Origin: Rhodococcus sp. 14-1411-2a
GTDB taxonomy: Bacteria; Actinomycetota; Actinomycetes; Mycobacteriales; Mycobacteriaceae
Direction of reading: 5' to 3'
DNA: 64,000 bases
NCBI RefSeq assembly: GCF_002259485.1
Contig: NZ_NPGA01000014.1
Location: 248,001 to 312,000 of the forward strand
The position numbers and the translations under genes are program-made. Under the pieces are notes generated by a model. It made no database searches and was not told where the DNA came from. It worked only from the letters and a program-made list of their open reading frames with translations. Of the stretch, positions 8,593-17,472 are shown piece after piece (position 1 is the first letter of the stretch; each line of letters opens with the position of its first letter).

Positions 8593-9423
8593 TCAGGCGA
8601 CGCGTCCGCGCACCGTGACGCGGTAGGCGTAGGTTCCGGCGATGATCGTGATCGGAATGGTCACCAGCAGGCCGACCACGAGCAGGATCGCGCCGAGGAC
8701 GTTGAGGCCGAACAGGGCGAGTGCGAGCACGAAGATCGTGCCACCGTTCGACGCGATCGCCTTGGCGCTGGCCTTGATGGCGGGGATCGGCTCGTCGCCG
8801 CGGTCGATGACGAACTGGAAGGTCCACCACGTGAAGAACGTGACGACGAGTCCCGGGATGACCAGCAGGATGTAGCCGATGCCGGTTGCGATGCCGACGA
8901 GGACGCCGGCGATGACGATGGCGAAGACGTTGTTGAACTGGAAGAACGACCCGAATGCGGGCTTCATCCCGTCCACCTCGTGCAGAGCACCGCGGACGAG
9001 TGCCGCCTGAATGAGGAGCGTGGCGACTCCGACGATGACACTGAAGATCAAGCTGAGGACGAAGTTGTCGGAGCTCAACACGTAGTTCAGAACGCCCTGG
9101 ATGATCGCGGCGATCAGGACGATGCCGATCCAGACGAGGGCGTTTTCCTTGAACTTGTTGAAGCCGTAGCCGATGGCCGTTCCCACGGACAGCTGCGTCG
9201 GCATCGGTGACTCACCGAAGGCCGGAGGCGGGGGGTAGTTGCCCTGCGGGGGCGGTGGGTAGTTGCCGGGTGGTGGGTAGCCGCCCTGCTGAGGTGGTGG
9301 GTAGTTGCCCTGGGGCGGTGGTGGGTAGTTGCCCTGGGAAGGTGGCGGGTAGCCGCCCTGCGGCGGGGGATAGCCGCCGGGGTTCTGTGGATCCTTGTCG
9401 GGGTCGTAACCGCCTGAGGTCAT
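8593..9423 (-). CDS. Membrane protein with proline/tyrosine-rich N terminus
   Basis: A 276-residue protein. After MTSGGYDPDKDP come seven degenerate GGYPPP/GNYPPPP repeats (residues 16-67). A multi-pass membrane domain of about 200 residues follows, with about five hydrophobic segments (LVWIGIVLIAAIIQGVLNYV, LSLIFSVIVGVATLLIQAAL, FAIVIAGVLVGIATGIGYIL, and the last two near the end). The domain starts with VGTAIGYGFNKFKENALVWI, a motif common in actinobacterial DUF-type membrane proteins of this shape. The ATG at 9423 has a GAGGGAGAAGGA ribosome site; the longer upstream frame runs into the next gene and is discarded. Function is unknown. The cytoplasmic proline-rich tail may bind cell-envelope or division proteins. 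Confidence 0.82.
   Translation of the reverse strand: MTSGGYDPDKDPQNPGGYPPPQGGYPPPSQGNYPPPPQGNYPPPQQGGYPPPGNYPPPPQGNYPPPPAFGESPMPTQLSVGTAIGYGFNKFKENALVWIGIVLIAAIIQGVLNYVLSSDNFVLSLIFSVIVGVATLLIQAALVRGALHEVDGMKPAFGSFFQFNNVFAIVIAGVLVGIATGIGYILLVIPGLVVTFFTWWTFQFVIDRGDEPIPAIKASAKAIASNGGTIFVLALALFGLNVLGAILLVVGLLVTIPITIIAGTYAYRVTVRGRVA
9223..9378 (-). repeat. In-gene repeats coding for GGYPPP/GNYPPPP units
   Basis: About seven units of 18-24 bp encode G(G/N)YPPP(P)(Q/S)Q. The units differ in third bases and in length, so slippage between strains is likely. Confidence 0.8.
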
Positions 9424-9526
9424 CGTGTCCTTCTCCCTCGGGAAGAGTTGTCGCGGCCACTGTACGTCCGATTCCTCCCGAGTTGGGCGCTGTCGCGTTG
9501 CAACGTGATCTCGATCGGTACAACGG

Positions 9527-10387
9527 TCAGAGATTCGCGGGGTCGAACACCCACGGTTCGCGTGGTACCAGCGTTGGCTTCCATTGTTCGAGCAGTTGCT
9601 CGGCGTTCTTCGCATTCGGCATGCCGAGGGAGGCGTTGATGAGCGACCACGCATCGGGCCGCTCGCGCAGGGCCACCGCGCCGTCTCGCTTGGCCAGACG
9701 CTTGCCTTCGACATTGAGTGCGAGGGGCACGTGGACGTACGTCGCGGGGGTGAGGCCGAGGAGTTGAGCCAGATATCCCTGCCGCGGCGCGGAGGTGAGG
9801 AGGTCGTCGCCGCGGACGATCTGGTCGACGCCTTGTGCGCCATCGTCGACGACGACGGCGAGGTTGTAGGCGGGCACACCGTCGGATCGACGAAGGACGA
9901 AGTCGTCCACCTGGCCTCGGAACAGACCGTGCAGCTGGTCGACGACGGTGAATTCGGTTACCTGCGAACGTAATCGAATGGCCGGTGGGCGGTGCTTCTC
10001 TGCTCTCTGGTCTGCAGTCAGGTTGCGGCAGGTTCCGGGATAGGCCCCGTCGGGCGCGTGGGGCGCGGATGCGGCCTGTTGGATTTCCCGACGCGTGCAG
10101 AAGCATTCGTATGTCATCCCGGCTGCGGTGAGCGCGCGAATCGTGGCGTCGTAGATCTCACGACGCTCTGATTGCCGCATGATGGGCCCGTCCCAATCGA
10201 GTCCGATGGCGGCGAGGTCATCGAGTTGACGTTGCTCCGAGCCGGCTTTCACTCGATCGAGGTCTTCGACGCGCATGAGGAAGCGCCGTTCAGTGGAGCG
10301 GGCGAAGAGCCAGGCCAGAAGTGCGGTTCGTAGATTGCCGAGATGGAGATCGCCCGAGGGACTGGGAGCGAAGCGTCCGGCGGGCAT
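9527..10387 (-). CDS. gluQ: Glutamyl-Q tRNA(Asp) synthetase
   Basis: A 286-residue class I synthetase-like enzyme that lacks the anticodon-binding domain of GluRS. It transfers glutamate onto queuosine in tRNA(Asp). Features in order: RFAPSPSGDLHLGNLRTALL with the HIGH-type motif HLGN (residues 15-18), the VEDLDR box, zinc ligands in ECFCTRREI and AYPGTCRN, and the KMSKS-type LAKRDG. The length is right for GluQ and too short for GluRS. The queuosine-precursor-type transporter two genes downstream on the same strand makes a loose functional pair. Confidence 0.93.
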   Translation of the reverse strand: MPAGRFAPSPSGDLHLGNLRTALLAWLFARSTERRFLMRVEDLDRVKAGSEQRQLDDLAAIGLDWDGPIMRQSERREIYDATIRALTAAGMTYECFCTRREIQQAASAPHAPDGAYPGTCRNLTADQRAEKHRPPAIRLRSQVTEFTVVDQLHGLFRGQVDDFVLRRSDGVPAYNLAVVVDDGAQGVDQIVRGDDLLTSAPRQGYLAQLLGLTPATYVHVPLALNVEGKRLAKRDGAVALRERPDAWSLINASLGMPNAKNAEQLLEQWKPTLVPREPWVFDPANL

Positions 10388-10528
10388 GGGTGCATCGTAG
10401 TTTCAGATTTCTGTGGGGACCGAACGATGAGCTGAGCTCGACTCCCGGTGGTGGCGTCCGTCGAAATCTCTCGTTCTCCGACCCCGGTGCTCCTGTCCCT
10501 GAGGGACTGCCGCGCCGCGAGAGGAGTT
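10388..10528. other. Non-coding stretch upstream of gluQ
   Basis: No convincing gene on either strand. It holds the gluQ leader and a short TCCCTGAGGGA palindrome (10495-10505) of no clear meaning. Confidence 0.4.
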
Positions 10529-10687
10529 TCAGCCCGATGAACTGGCGGTCTGCATGCACTCGATCCTCGCCCCGTGCGCCACAGCCCATCCGGAGATAGC
10601 ACAGAGGGGGGCGCGTTGGGTTTCCGGGCCATCGAGCAATTTCGCGTAAGGCCCGAACCTCATCGCCCGCGCAAAGACATCCCACAT
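10529..10687 (-). CDS. Small protein of 52 residues, unknown
   Basis: I do not recognise this protein. It starts MWDVFARAMRFGPYAKLLDG and has two cysteines (APLCAISGWAV and IECMQTASSSG); no membrane segment is evident. Support for its reality is mostly upstream. A GAGG ribosome site lies 7 bases before the ATG. A -10/-35 pair with exact 17-bp spacing sits about 30 bases further up, with a 14-bp perfect palindrome over the -35. It lies alone between gluQ and an ABC transporter. A chance frame remains possible because it is short. Confidence 0.45.
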   Translation of the reverse strand: MWDVFARAMRFGPYAKLLDGPETQRAPLCAISGWAVAHGARIECMQTASSSG

Positions 10688-10721
10688 GTCGCTACCTCTT
10701 TCGTCCGGACTGCGTCCTCCT

Positions 10722-10750
10722 ATACTACGAGTTGGTGTGACTCGAGTCAC
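10722..10750 (-). promoter_or_regulatory. Promoter with palindromic operator for the 52-residue gene
   Basis: On the minus strand, GTGACT (10745-10750) and TAGTAT (10722-10727) are separated by exactly 17 bases, a good sigma-70-type promoter. The perfect palindrome GTGACTCGAGTCAC (10737-10750) covers the -35 and part of the spacer, where a bound repressor would block RNA polymerase. The regulator is unknown. Confidence 0.5.
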
Positions 10751-10889
10751 TATCGAAGGGTTGCGGTAATCCTGACCGTTCGCAGCGCCGTCATGTCGGA
10801 GTGTGCGCTCACGCACGGTCGACTCCGAGGCGACGAGGCAACACGGCGGTGGTCGGATCACCGGTGACGTGTCCGCGTTGCCCTCCCGG
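10751..10889. other. Non-coding stretch downstream of the ABC importer operon
   Basis: No gene seen. A small hairpin (GTGCG-CTCA-CGCAC, 10803-10816) may end the minus-strand ABC operon. Confidence 0.35.
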
Positions 10890-11639
10890 TTATGCCACGT
10901 CGACCTGGCCGGCTTCGAGTGCCTCGAAGCGCGCCAGAACCTCGGCTTGCAAGACCGCTACCGCGGGATCGGACGCTTTCCGGGGGCGGGGCAGATCGAC
11001 GTCGATGATTTCGTGAATCCGGCCGCCGGGTGCGAGAACGACGATTCGATCCGACAGCTGGACCGCTTCGGTCACATCGTGAGTGACGAACATGACTGTG
11101 CGGCGCGACTCCAACCAGATCCGCTCGAGATGCTCACGTAGCGTGCGCGACGTCATGGCGTCGAGGTGGGAGAACGGCTCGTCCATGAGCAGGACGTCCG
11201 GTTCGACGGCGAAGGCGCGTGCGATGCCGATACGTTGCTGTTGTCCGCCCGACAGCTGAGAGGGGTAGCGGTCGGCGCAGTGGCTCAGCCCGACCAAGTC
11301 GAGGTAGTGCCGTGCGCGTTCTTCCCACCCGGTCCGTTCATGTTGGACGAAGCCCAGGTTGGCCGATACCGTCCGCCAAGGCAGCAGTCGAGGATCCTGA
11401 AAGACGTATCCGACTTTGGCCTCCCGGCCGTTGGATCGCAGGTCGACCGAACCGGAGGTATGCGTCTCGATTCCCGAGACGATGTTGAGCAAGGTCGTCT
11501 TTCCGCTTCCGGACGGTCCGACCACCGAAACGAACGTTTCACCGGAGATCGTCAGGTCGATCCCGTCGATGACTCGCGTTCGGTTGCCCTGTCGGTCGTG
11601 GAATTCCTTGACCAGCTCTCTGATCTCGATGGAAGCCAT
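10890..11639 (-). CDS. ABC transporter ATPase, NitT/TauT (SsuB) type
   Basis: A 249-residue ATP-binding subunit. Walker A is GPSGSGKTTLL, the Q-loop region is FQDPRLLPWRTV, the signature is LSGGQQQRIGIARAF, Walker B is VLLMDEPFSHLD, and the switch histidine lies in VTHDVTEA. The RLLPWRTV Q-loop is characteristic of nitrate/sulfonate/taurine-type importers. It is the last gene of a four-gene operon (binding protein, two permeases, ATPase), 6 bases after the second permease. Substrate is not readable from this subunit; the neighbouring catabolic genes suggest an organic substrate rather than nitrate. Confidence 0.93.
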   Translation of the reverse strand: MASIEIRELVKEFHDRQGNRTRVIDGIDLTISGETFVSVVGPSGSGKTTLLNIVSGIETHTSGSVDLRSNGREAKVGYVFQDPRLLPWRTVSANLGFVQHERTGWEERARHYLDLVGLSHCADRYPSQLSGGQQQRIGIARAFAVEPDVLLMDEPFSHLDAMTSRTLREHLERIWLESRRTVMFVTHDVTEAVQLSDRIVVLAPGGRIHEIIDVDLPRPRKASDPAVAVLQAEVLARFEALEAGQVDVA

Positions 11640-11645
11640 GAAATT

Positions 11646-12467
11646 TCACTTCTTTCGTGTTCGTAGGGGTTGTTGGGCTGTGCGCCATCGGGAGACATAT
11701 CGTTCGATCGGACCGAGGATCAGAAGGTCGGCGAAGACCAGCAGCAGGATGAACACCAGGACCCAGGCGAAGAATCCATCGAGTTGGTTGGCGTCGTACC
11801 AGTACCGGGACCGCCACCCGACACCCGAGGTCGCGCCGAACCACTCGGCGAGGAGTAGCCCGTTCCATGCGCTCATGATGGCGAACCGGACGGCTGCCAC
11901 TGTCGAACCTGCGACCGCAGGTGCAACGATGTGCCGAAGCACCTTGGCCCGAGGGACACCGAAGGCGCGGGACATCAGCACCAGATCCGCCGGCACGGCC
12001 CGCGTTGCCTTGGCGATGTTGACGACCACGAACGGCACCCCGGACAGAAACACAGTGACCACCGAGGTCAACCAGCCGAAGCCGAACCACATCGTGGTCA
12101 GCAGCGCCCAGATCACCGCGGGGATGGCGAGGGCGGCCGCGTTGAGATCGGACAGGGCCAGGTCTGCCAGCTTCGACTGGCCCATGAGAACGCCAATCGC
12201 GGTGCCCACCACCAAGGCCAGCACAAGTCCGAGAAGAAAGCGATTCATGCTGATCGCCAGGTTGTGCCACAGCTCGCCGATCGCGGCCTCCGAGACCAGT
12301 CGGTCGATGCTTTGAGTCGGGGAAGGGACGCGGTTTCCGACGACGACAGCGACCTGCCACACGGCGAGGATGCTGAGCACCGCGGCGATCGTGGCGACGG
12401 CGGAGGACCCTTGGGCTCGAAGGTGACGTTGCCACGATGGAATCGTCGACGCGGTGGTGGTACTCAT
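11646..12467 (-). CDS. ABC transporter permease, NitT/TauT type (second)
   Basis: A 273-residue permease with six predicted helices (AVATIAAVLSILAVWQVAVVV first). The cytoplasmic coupling loop SRAFGVPRAKVLRHIVAPAV is the EAA-type motif contacting the ATPase. The ATG at 12467 overlaps the stop of the first permease (ATGA), which fixes the start and discards a longer upstream frame. With the first permease it should form a heterodimeric channel. Confidence 0.9.
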   Translation of the reverse strand: MSTTTASTIPSWQRHLRAQGSSAVATIAAVLSILAVWQVAVVVGNRVPSPTQSIDRLVSEAAIGELWHNLAISMNRFLLGLVLALVVGTAIGVLMGQSKLADLALSDLNAAALAIPAVIWALLTTMWFGFGWLTSVVTVFLSGVPFVVVNIAKATRAVPADLVLMSRAFGVPRAKVLRHIVAPAVAGSTVAAVRFAIMSAWNGLLLAEWFGATSGVGWRSRYWYDANQLDGFFAWVLVFILLLVFADLLILGPIERYVSRWRTAQQPLRTRKK

Positions 12468-13309
12468 GCGAGGTCCTTCCGCCATGCGAAGAATCGGTTT
12501 TCCGAGTACGCGAGTCCACGTTCTATGGCGATCATGGCAAACACGAAAAGTGCTGTCCAAGCAAGCATGTCCGCGATATGGAACTCTTGGTAGGCCTTGC
12601 GGATCATGAATCCGACGCCGTCACTGGCACCGAACACCTCGGTCAGCGCCTCTACTTTCCAGGCCATCGCGAATCCGTATCGCACGCCGGCGAATACGAA
12701 GGTTGCCAGTGCCGGCAGGTAGAGGTGGCGCAGCACGTCTCGTCGGTTGCGTCCGAATGCCCGACACATCGCGAGCAGGTTGCCGTCGACCGATCGCACT
12801 CCCTCTGCGACGTTCATTGCAATGAACGGCAACGCAACCAGAGCGGACACGACGACGGGGCCGCGGGCACCGACACCGAAGATCAACAGACCGAACACTG
12901 CGTACGTCAGACCGGGCATGTTCCCCAGCACGAAGAGAGGTAACGAGAAGTAGGACGCCATGAATTTGCTACGCCCCATGGCGAATCCGACGAGCAGTCC
13001 GCCCACCATCGCAATCAGGAACCCGGTGGCGATCTTGACGATGCTGGAGGTGAAGTTGCTGAATGCTTCGCCGGAGACGACGATCTCGACTATTTGCACG
13101 GCAACAGCGCCGGGTCTGGGAAGGATCGGGTCGTTCACCCACGCGGCAATCGCCGACCAGGCACCTACGGCGACGATCAACGTGACACCGGAGACCATCC
13201 ACCGACGGGGACCACTGACTCGACTACGCGGCCGGCGACCCCATCTGGATTCCGAAGCCGGCGCGCCCGGTGGCGGCTCACGATCCGGTGGCGCGATGGT
13301 CTGGGTCAC
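12464..13309 (-). CDS. ABC transporter permease, NitT/TauT type (first)
   Basis: A 281-residue permease. After a hydrophilic proline-rich N terminus (APPDREPPPGAPA) come about six helices (WMVSGVTLIVAVGAWSAIAA first). The coupling loop is CRAFGRNRRDVLRHLYLPAL. The GTG at 13309 overlaps the stop of the binding-protein gene (GTGA), so a longer frame is not used. It pairs with the next permease, with which it shares the fold but not close sequence. Confidence 0.9.
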   Translation of the reverse strand: MTQTIAPPDREPPPGAPASESRWGRRPRSRVSGPRRWMVSGVTLIVAVGAWSAIAAWVNDPILPRPGAVAVQIVEIVVSGEAFSNFTSSIVKIATGFLIAMVGGLLVGFAMGRSKFMASYFSLPLFVLGNMPGLTYAVFGLLIFGVGARGPVVVSALVALPFIAMNVAEGVRSVDGNLLAMCRAFGRNRRDVLRHLYLPALATFVFAGVRYGFAMAWKVEALTEVFGASDGVGFMIRKAYQEFHIADMLAWTALFVFAMIAIERGLAYSENRFFAWRKDLA

Positions 13310-14382
13310 TGCTGTACTCCTTTGCTCGGCAGGAACTTCGGCTCGGCGATGTCGTCGCCGATGATGTCGGTGGTGCGCATCAGGTCGAAGATGGAACTCT
13401 CGTCCTGTGCCCACTGCTTGTCGAATCGAACTTCATCGACCACCCAGTCATGTTCTTGCACATACTGTTTCATGAAGTCAATGTCCTCCGATGTCGAGAC
13501 CGCGAAGTGCTGGGGGTAACGCTCGATGATCTCGTCCCGGTGGGTCCGCCATTCGGACAAGCCGCGGTCCCAGAGGTCGAGAAAGGCCGACACTTCCTCG
13601 GGATTGTCCTTCACCCAATCAGCGCGGGCGACGAAGACGTTTCCCATCGGTCCGTCGTGTCCGGGTGCATCGAGTTCCGCGAACAGATCGGCCGAGGACT
13701 TACCTTCGTAGAGCGGTCGAACCGAACCATCCCGCAGTTCGCGAGCCGACAGATCGGGATAGCAAATGCACGCGTCGATCTCGCCGCGCGCCAATAGATT
13801 CGACAAGTTCTGGATGTCCGCCACGACAATCTCGAAGTCGCTGTCGCCGTCGGCGGCATCTACCAGGTTCAAGTCGTGCATCTGCTTGATCAGGGCGCTC
13901 CAGACCAGCGTGCCGGAAACCGTGGTGAATACACCGATACGTTTGCCCTGCAGGTCTTTCATCGATTGAGCAGGATCGCCGTTGCGGACCAGGACGCGGC
14001 TGCGTTCGGCGTTGTAGCGGCCGATGATGAGCGTCTCGCGTTGAGTCTGCTCCTCGAGGTACGGCACCTCGAACGATGCGGTCGAGATGATGTCGGCGTG
14101 TCCACCTGCGAACAGGCCGAACTCATCCCACGTGGCGCTCGTGTCGATGGTGAAGCCGGTCTCGTCCTGCCATTCGTCGACGACGCCGGTTTCGTTCATG
14201 AAGTCCCAGATAGGATCCGGTGCGAAGGTGAACCGGATTTCGCCGTCCACGGCGGATCGCGACGATGGTGGCCCGCCCAGGCCCGCCGAGCAGCCAGTGG
14301 CGAGGATTGTGGCCGCGACCGTGGCGAGTGCGACAGCCGTGACGGCATGTCCTGTTGCCCTGGTGCGTGTGCGCACGGGCAC
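13306..14382 (-). CDS. ABC transporter substrate-binding lipoprotein, NitT/TauT (NMT1-like) type
   Basis: A 358-residue secreted lipoprotein with signal peptide and lipobox LATGC (Cys31 lipidated). The mature part has the two-lobe NMT1/THI5-like pattern, with IRFTFAPDPIWDF at the first strand and GKRIGVFTTVSGTLVWSALI in the hinge region. It is unusually acidic (many D/E in the second half) and slightly longer than SsuA. It is first in the operon and presumably expressed from the 191-bp region before the LysR gene. The ligand is unknown; genes across the island suggest an aromatic or heteroaromatic compound. Confidence 0.9.
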   Translation of the reverse strand: MPVRTRTRATGHAVTAVALATVAATILATGCSAGLGGPPSSRSAVDGEIRFTFAPDPIWDFMNETGVVDEWQDETGFTIDTSATWDEFGLFAGGHADIISTASFEVPYLEEQTQRETLIIGRYNAERSRVLVRNGDPAQSMKDLQGKRIGVFTTVSGTLVWSALIKQMHDLNLVDAADGDSDFEIVVADIQNLSNLLARGEIDACICYPDLSARELRDGSVRPLYEGKSSADLFAELDAPGHDGPMGNVFVARADWVKDNPEEVSAFLDLWDRGLSEWRTHRDEIIERYPQHFAVSTSEDIDFMKQYVQEHDWVVDEVRFDKQWAQDESSIFDLMRTTDIIGDDIAEPKFLPSKGVQQ

Positions 14383-14573
14383 CTCCTTGCTGGTTGACTG
14401 CTGTGACTGGTGTCACCGCTTCCGATAACCATGGGGCATGGGAGATTTCGTAACAATGTGCCGCTGCTACACAATTGGAGTGCGGTGTATGTGCGCCGAA
14501 ACATCGTTGGTTCGTCGAGGCGTGTCGACAATCGAGTGCGTACCGGTGCTGAATCCCACTGCGGTGGAACGTC

Positions 14574-15476
14574 TCAGTAGACCCAGTTCTCGGACAGGAA
14601 TTGATGGGCGAGTGCGAGGACTGCCTCAACGGCGCGGGACGGAGGGGTGCCGGCCCGCCATGCGGCAGAGAGCGTCCAGAGTAGATCGGAGCCACTGAGC
14701 GCGACCGAGGGCAAGCGCAGTTCAGCAGATCGAGTCAGGTCCGGCACGATCGCCGTACCCAGTCCCGCTGCGACGAAATCGGGGATGGTCGTCAGGTCTG
14801 CAGCTTGCACCGCGATGCTACGGACCTGTCCGACTCGACGGAACTCGTCGTCGACGAGGGTTCGAAGACCGAAGCCGAGGGGCATGTCCACGAACGGGTC
14901 GGATGCTATGTGGGCCAGGCGAAGTGATGTGCGGTCACGCATCGGATGGTCGGGAGGAAGTAGCGCACGTAGCGGCAGCGTGCGCAGCGGCCGAGACTCG
15001 ATGCCCGCCGCATCGGACGGTCGGACGATGCTGACGAAGGCGACGTCGAGGGTGGCGTCTCGTACTTTGTTCAGAAGACCGGATGATCCGCTGGGTGAGG
15101 TTTCGAGATAGAACTTTACGTTCGGATACAGCTGCGAAAACTCCCGTGCGAGTGCGGGTGTGTCGAGAGCGGTCATGCCGCTGAGAGTGCCCACTCGCAT
15201 GGTGCCTCGCAGTCCCTTGTCGGTGTCTGCGACGACGGACCGGGCTCGGTCGAGAACTGCCAGAGCTGCTTTTGCTTCAGGAAGGAACGCACGCCCGGCC
15301 TCGGTCAACTGGATCTGCTTGCCGACTCGGTCGACCAATTGGGTGTTCAGGTCCTTCTCCAAGGCGCGAATGGTCGCGGAGACGGTCGACTGGACGACCG
15401 ACAGTGCCGCCGCGGCGCGGGTGAAGTTGAGCTCCTCCGTCACCGCAACGAAGAATTCGAGGTGTCGCTCGTCCAT
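14574..15476 (-). CDS. LysR family transcriptional regulator
   Basis: A 300-residue LysR-type regulator. The start is taken at MDERHLEFFVAVTEELNFTR, with the HTH in AAAALSVVQSTVSATIRALE; a frame 25 codons longer is ignored because it has no family counterpart. The C-terminal effector domain has the usual two-lobe pattern (LRGTMRVGTLSGMTALDTPA; PMRDRTSLRLAHIASDPFVD). It sits between the GAF/PucR-type regulator (43 bases upstream) and the ABC importer operon on the same strand. It probably controls the importer, the divergent catabolic operon, or both. Confidence 0.9.
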   Translation of the reverse strand: MDERHLEFFVAVTEELNFTRAAAALSVVQSTVSATIRALEKDLNTQLVDRVGKQIQLTEAGRAFLPEAKAALAVLDRARSVVADTDKGLRGTMRVGTLSGMTALDTPALAREFSQLYPNVKFYLETSPSGSSGLLNKVRDATLDVAFVSIVRPSDAAGIESRPLRTLPLRALLPPDHPMRDRTSLRLAHIASDPFVDMPLGFGLRTLVDDEFRRVGQVRSIAVQAADLTTIPDFVAAGLGTAIVPDLTRSAELRLPSVALSGSDLLWTLSAAWRAGTPPSRAVEAVLALAHQFLSENWVY

Positions 15477-15519
15477 GGTGACAACGATCGCATCTACCGA
15501 CAGATCTCGGTAGTGGTGA

Positions 15520-17340
15520 TCACGCGGGCCGCGATGCCTCGCCGACATCACCGACGGTCAATGCCACCGCGATCTCCATCGCATGGTCCGGCCGGGCCAG
15601 GTCCATCCCGGTCAGCATCTGAATCCGTCGAAGTCGCTGTCCGACCGTATTGACGTGGACATGCAGCGAGCGTGCGGTGTCGCGGTTGGCGAGTCCACAC
15701 GCAAAGTAGGTCCGCAGTGTCTTCAGAAGGTCGGTGCCCCGTGCTGTGTCGTGGGATCGAACAGGCCCGAGGATCCGATCTGCAAAAGAAAGCAGTTGCG
15801 AAGTGTCGTCGAGCTGCAACAGCAGTCCGACCAAACCGAGTTCGTCGAGCGAGACGGTGGTATCGATTCGACCTGTGAGTGCCAGCATGCCCAGAGCGCC
15901 GACGGCGGAGCGGTGGAGGCGGATGTATCCGTTGAGGTCTGTGCACGGGCCGACTGTGATCGCTGTGGCTACAGCGTGCGGGCTGCGGGAAGCGGAAAGA
16001 CCGCGAATCTTCTCGGCGGCGTCGTACAGAGCGGTTGGAGACTGCCCCACGTGCGGTACCAGCACGACGATGCGGTCGTGGTGGATGGCAGACAGCGGCC
16101 GCGGGGCGGCGTTCTCCGCCCACAGGTGGATTCGCCTGATGGCCTGCTGCAACGAAGCATCGACATGTCCGGGCTGAACTCCACTCAGTGCCAGGACGAC
16201 CAGGGAATGGGGCAGGGTCAGGTCGTGCCCGAGGCGGCCGGCGCGTTCGATGACGGTATTCACGGCACCCGGTTCGCCGCCGAGCAGGTCGCTCACCAGG
16301 TCACCGTGCAGTCGCCACTGCACTTCGTCTGCGGTGCGGCTACGCAGGACTTCGAGCGAGGTCACCAGCGCTGCGTGTTCGACGGCGCGTTCTTCGATCG
16401 ACGACAGTGCCGAAAGTCCTGGCGCAATCCACATTCGTGCCACCTCGGACCCTGCGAGAAGTACCGGGTGACAACGAAATTCACTGCTGCTCGCGTCTGT
16501 GCCGGCCGGTGCGCTCGTCCTGTCGTCTGGAAAAACGGCGGTTCGGCTCGACTGCCCTAGAACTCCCCCATGAGTGTCTTCTATGAGGATTGCCCGCGAG
16601 ATGAGGATCGACAGGGCCGTCGCTATGCCCGCAACGCCGCCGCCGCGCAGCGCGATCTCAGTGAGCTTGCGGTGAATGTCCTCGGACTTCTGCAGAAGAT
16701 CGCGTTGCTGGTGAAGCTCTTCGTTGAGAATCACGAGCTCGCTCATTCGCGTCGCCTCTTCCGATCGCAGCCGCGAGGTGGTCAGTGCGATTGCTGCGTG
16801 GTCGGCAAGGACTGTGAGCAGTGCGATCTCTTGTTCGGCGAAGTTGTGGGTGGATCTGCGGTAGCAGTTGAGCGTTCCGATCGAAATATCAGGTGACTCC
16901 ATCAGCGGCACCGAGATCATCGAGCGGTAGCCCTGCTCCTTCGCGACTCCGCCCCACGGCGCGAACTGAGGCTCGGCGTCGATGTCGGCAATCGCCGTCG
17001 GGATTCCGGTACGAAATGCAGTGCTCGACGGCGCTTCGACGGTTGGCGGCTGGTCGAGGCGCACGGGTCGGTCGGCATTGACCTGCGCGATGTAGTCCGC
17101 CGACAGTCCACTGGATCCTTCGATCGTCAACGTTCGCCGTGCGTGGTCGGGGAGAAGAACCCCGCAGAACTCGTACCCCATCAGCGACGCTGCAGTTCGC
17201 GCGATCAAGTCCAGCACCTCGGGAAGGGGACGGCCGGTTGCCACGGTCTTACTGATGGTCCGCACGCTGTCGAGCCATCGATGCACCTCTGGGAGGACCC
17301 GACTCGTGGGTGGGTGGGTCGTGGCCGCGGTGTGGGGCAT
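15520..17340 (-). CDS. GAF domain regulator with PucR-type helix-turn-helix
   Basis: A 606-residue transcriptional regulator. An N-terminal GAF sensor domain (about residues 40-195: LDLIARTAASLMGYEFCGVL, GYRSMISVPLMES, TVLADHAAIALTTSRLRSEE) is followed by a coiled-coil-like stretch (LNEELHQQRDLLQKSEDIHR). The middle resembles CdaR/PucR. The C-terminal HTH reads TLRTYFACGLANRDTARSLH then VHVNTVGQRLRRIQMLTG. Regulators of this architecture control aromatic and alcohol catabolic operons in Rhodococcus. It is divergent from the aldehyde dehydrogenase operon across a 132-bp gap, making it the leading candidate activator of that operon. Confidence 0.9.
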   Translation of the reverse strand: MPHTAATTHPPTSRVLPEVHRWLDSVRTISKTVATGRPLPEVLDLIARTAASLMGYEFCGVLLPDHARRTLTIEGSSGLSADYIAQVNADRPVRLDQPPTVEAPSSTAFRTGIPTAIADIDAEPQFAPWGGVAKEQGYRSMISVPLMESPDISIGTLNCYRRSTHNFAEQEIALLTVLADHAAIALTTSRLRSEEATRMSELVILNEELHQQRDLLQKSEDIHRKLTEIALRGGGVAGIATALSILISRAILIEDTHGGVLGQSSRTAVFPDDRTSAPAGTDASSSEFRCHPVLLAGSEVARMWIAPGLSALSSIEERAVEHAALVTSLEVLRSRTADEVQWRLHGDLVSDLLGGEPGAVNTVIERAGRLGHDLTLPHSLVVLALSGVQPGHVDASLQQAIRRIHLWAENAAPRPLSAIHHDRIVVLVPHVGQSPTALYDAAEKIRGLSASRSPHAVATAITVGPCTDLNGYIRLHRSAVGALGMLALTGRIDTTVSLDELGLVGLLLQLDDTSQLLSFADRILGPVRSHDTARGTDLLKTLRTYFACGLANRDTARSLHVHVNTVGQRLRRIQMLTGMDLARPDHAMEIAVALTVGDVGEASRPA

Positions 17341-17396
17341 CAGGGGATCCGATCCGGTATGTAGAGCGGCACATGCTGGTGTTCATTTTATGTTGA

Positions 17397-17412
17397 CACA
17401 GACATGGCTGTG
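17397..17412. promoter_or_regulatory. Inverted repeat in the divergent catabolic promoter region
   Basis: CACAG-ACATGG-CTGTG overlaps a consensus-like TTGACA (17393-17398) in the gap between the GAF/PucR-type regulator and the aldehyde dehydrogenase operon. It is a candidate binding site for one of the two local regulators. No good -10 at normal spacing was seen, so the promoter itself is unresolved. Confidence 0.3.
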
Positions 17413-17472
17413 CTGTGACCCGGATCGCAGAATAGGAGTCGATCATCGACAGAGCAGACGAAACGAGATCCC

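Noticed and set aside
7513..9210. 565-codon frame on the plus strand
   Set aside because: Antisense to the queuosine-precursor-type transporter and the proline-rich membrane gene; the translation is very acidic and repetitive, as expected for the reverse of membrane genes.
10803..10816. GTGCG-CTCA-CGCAC hairpin as a functional site
   Set aside because: Too short and without T-tract to call more than a possible terminator of the ABC operon.
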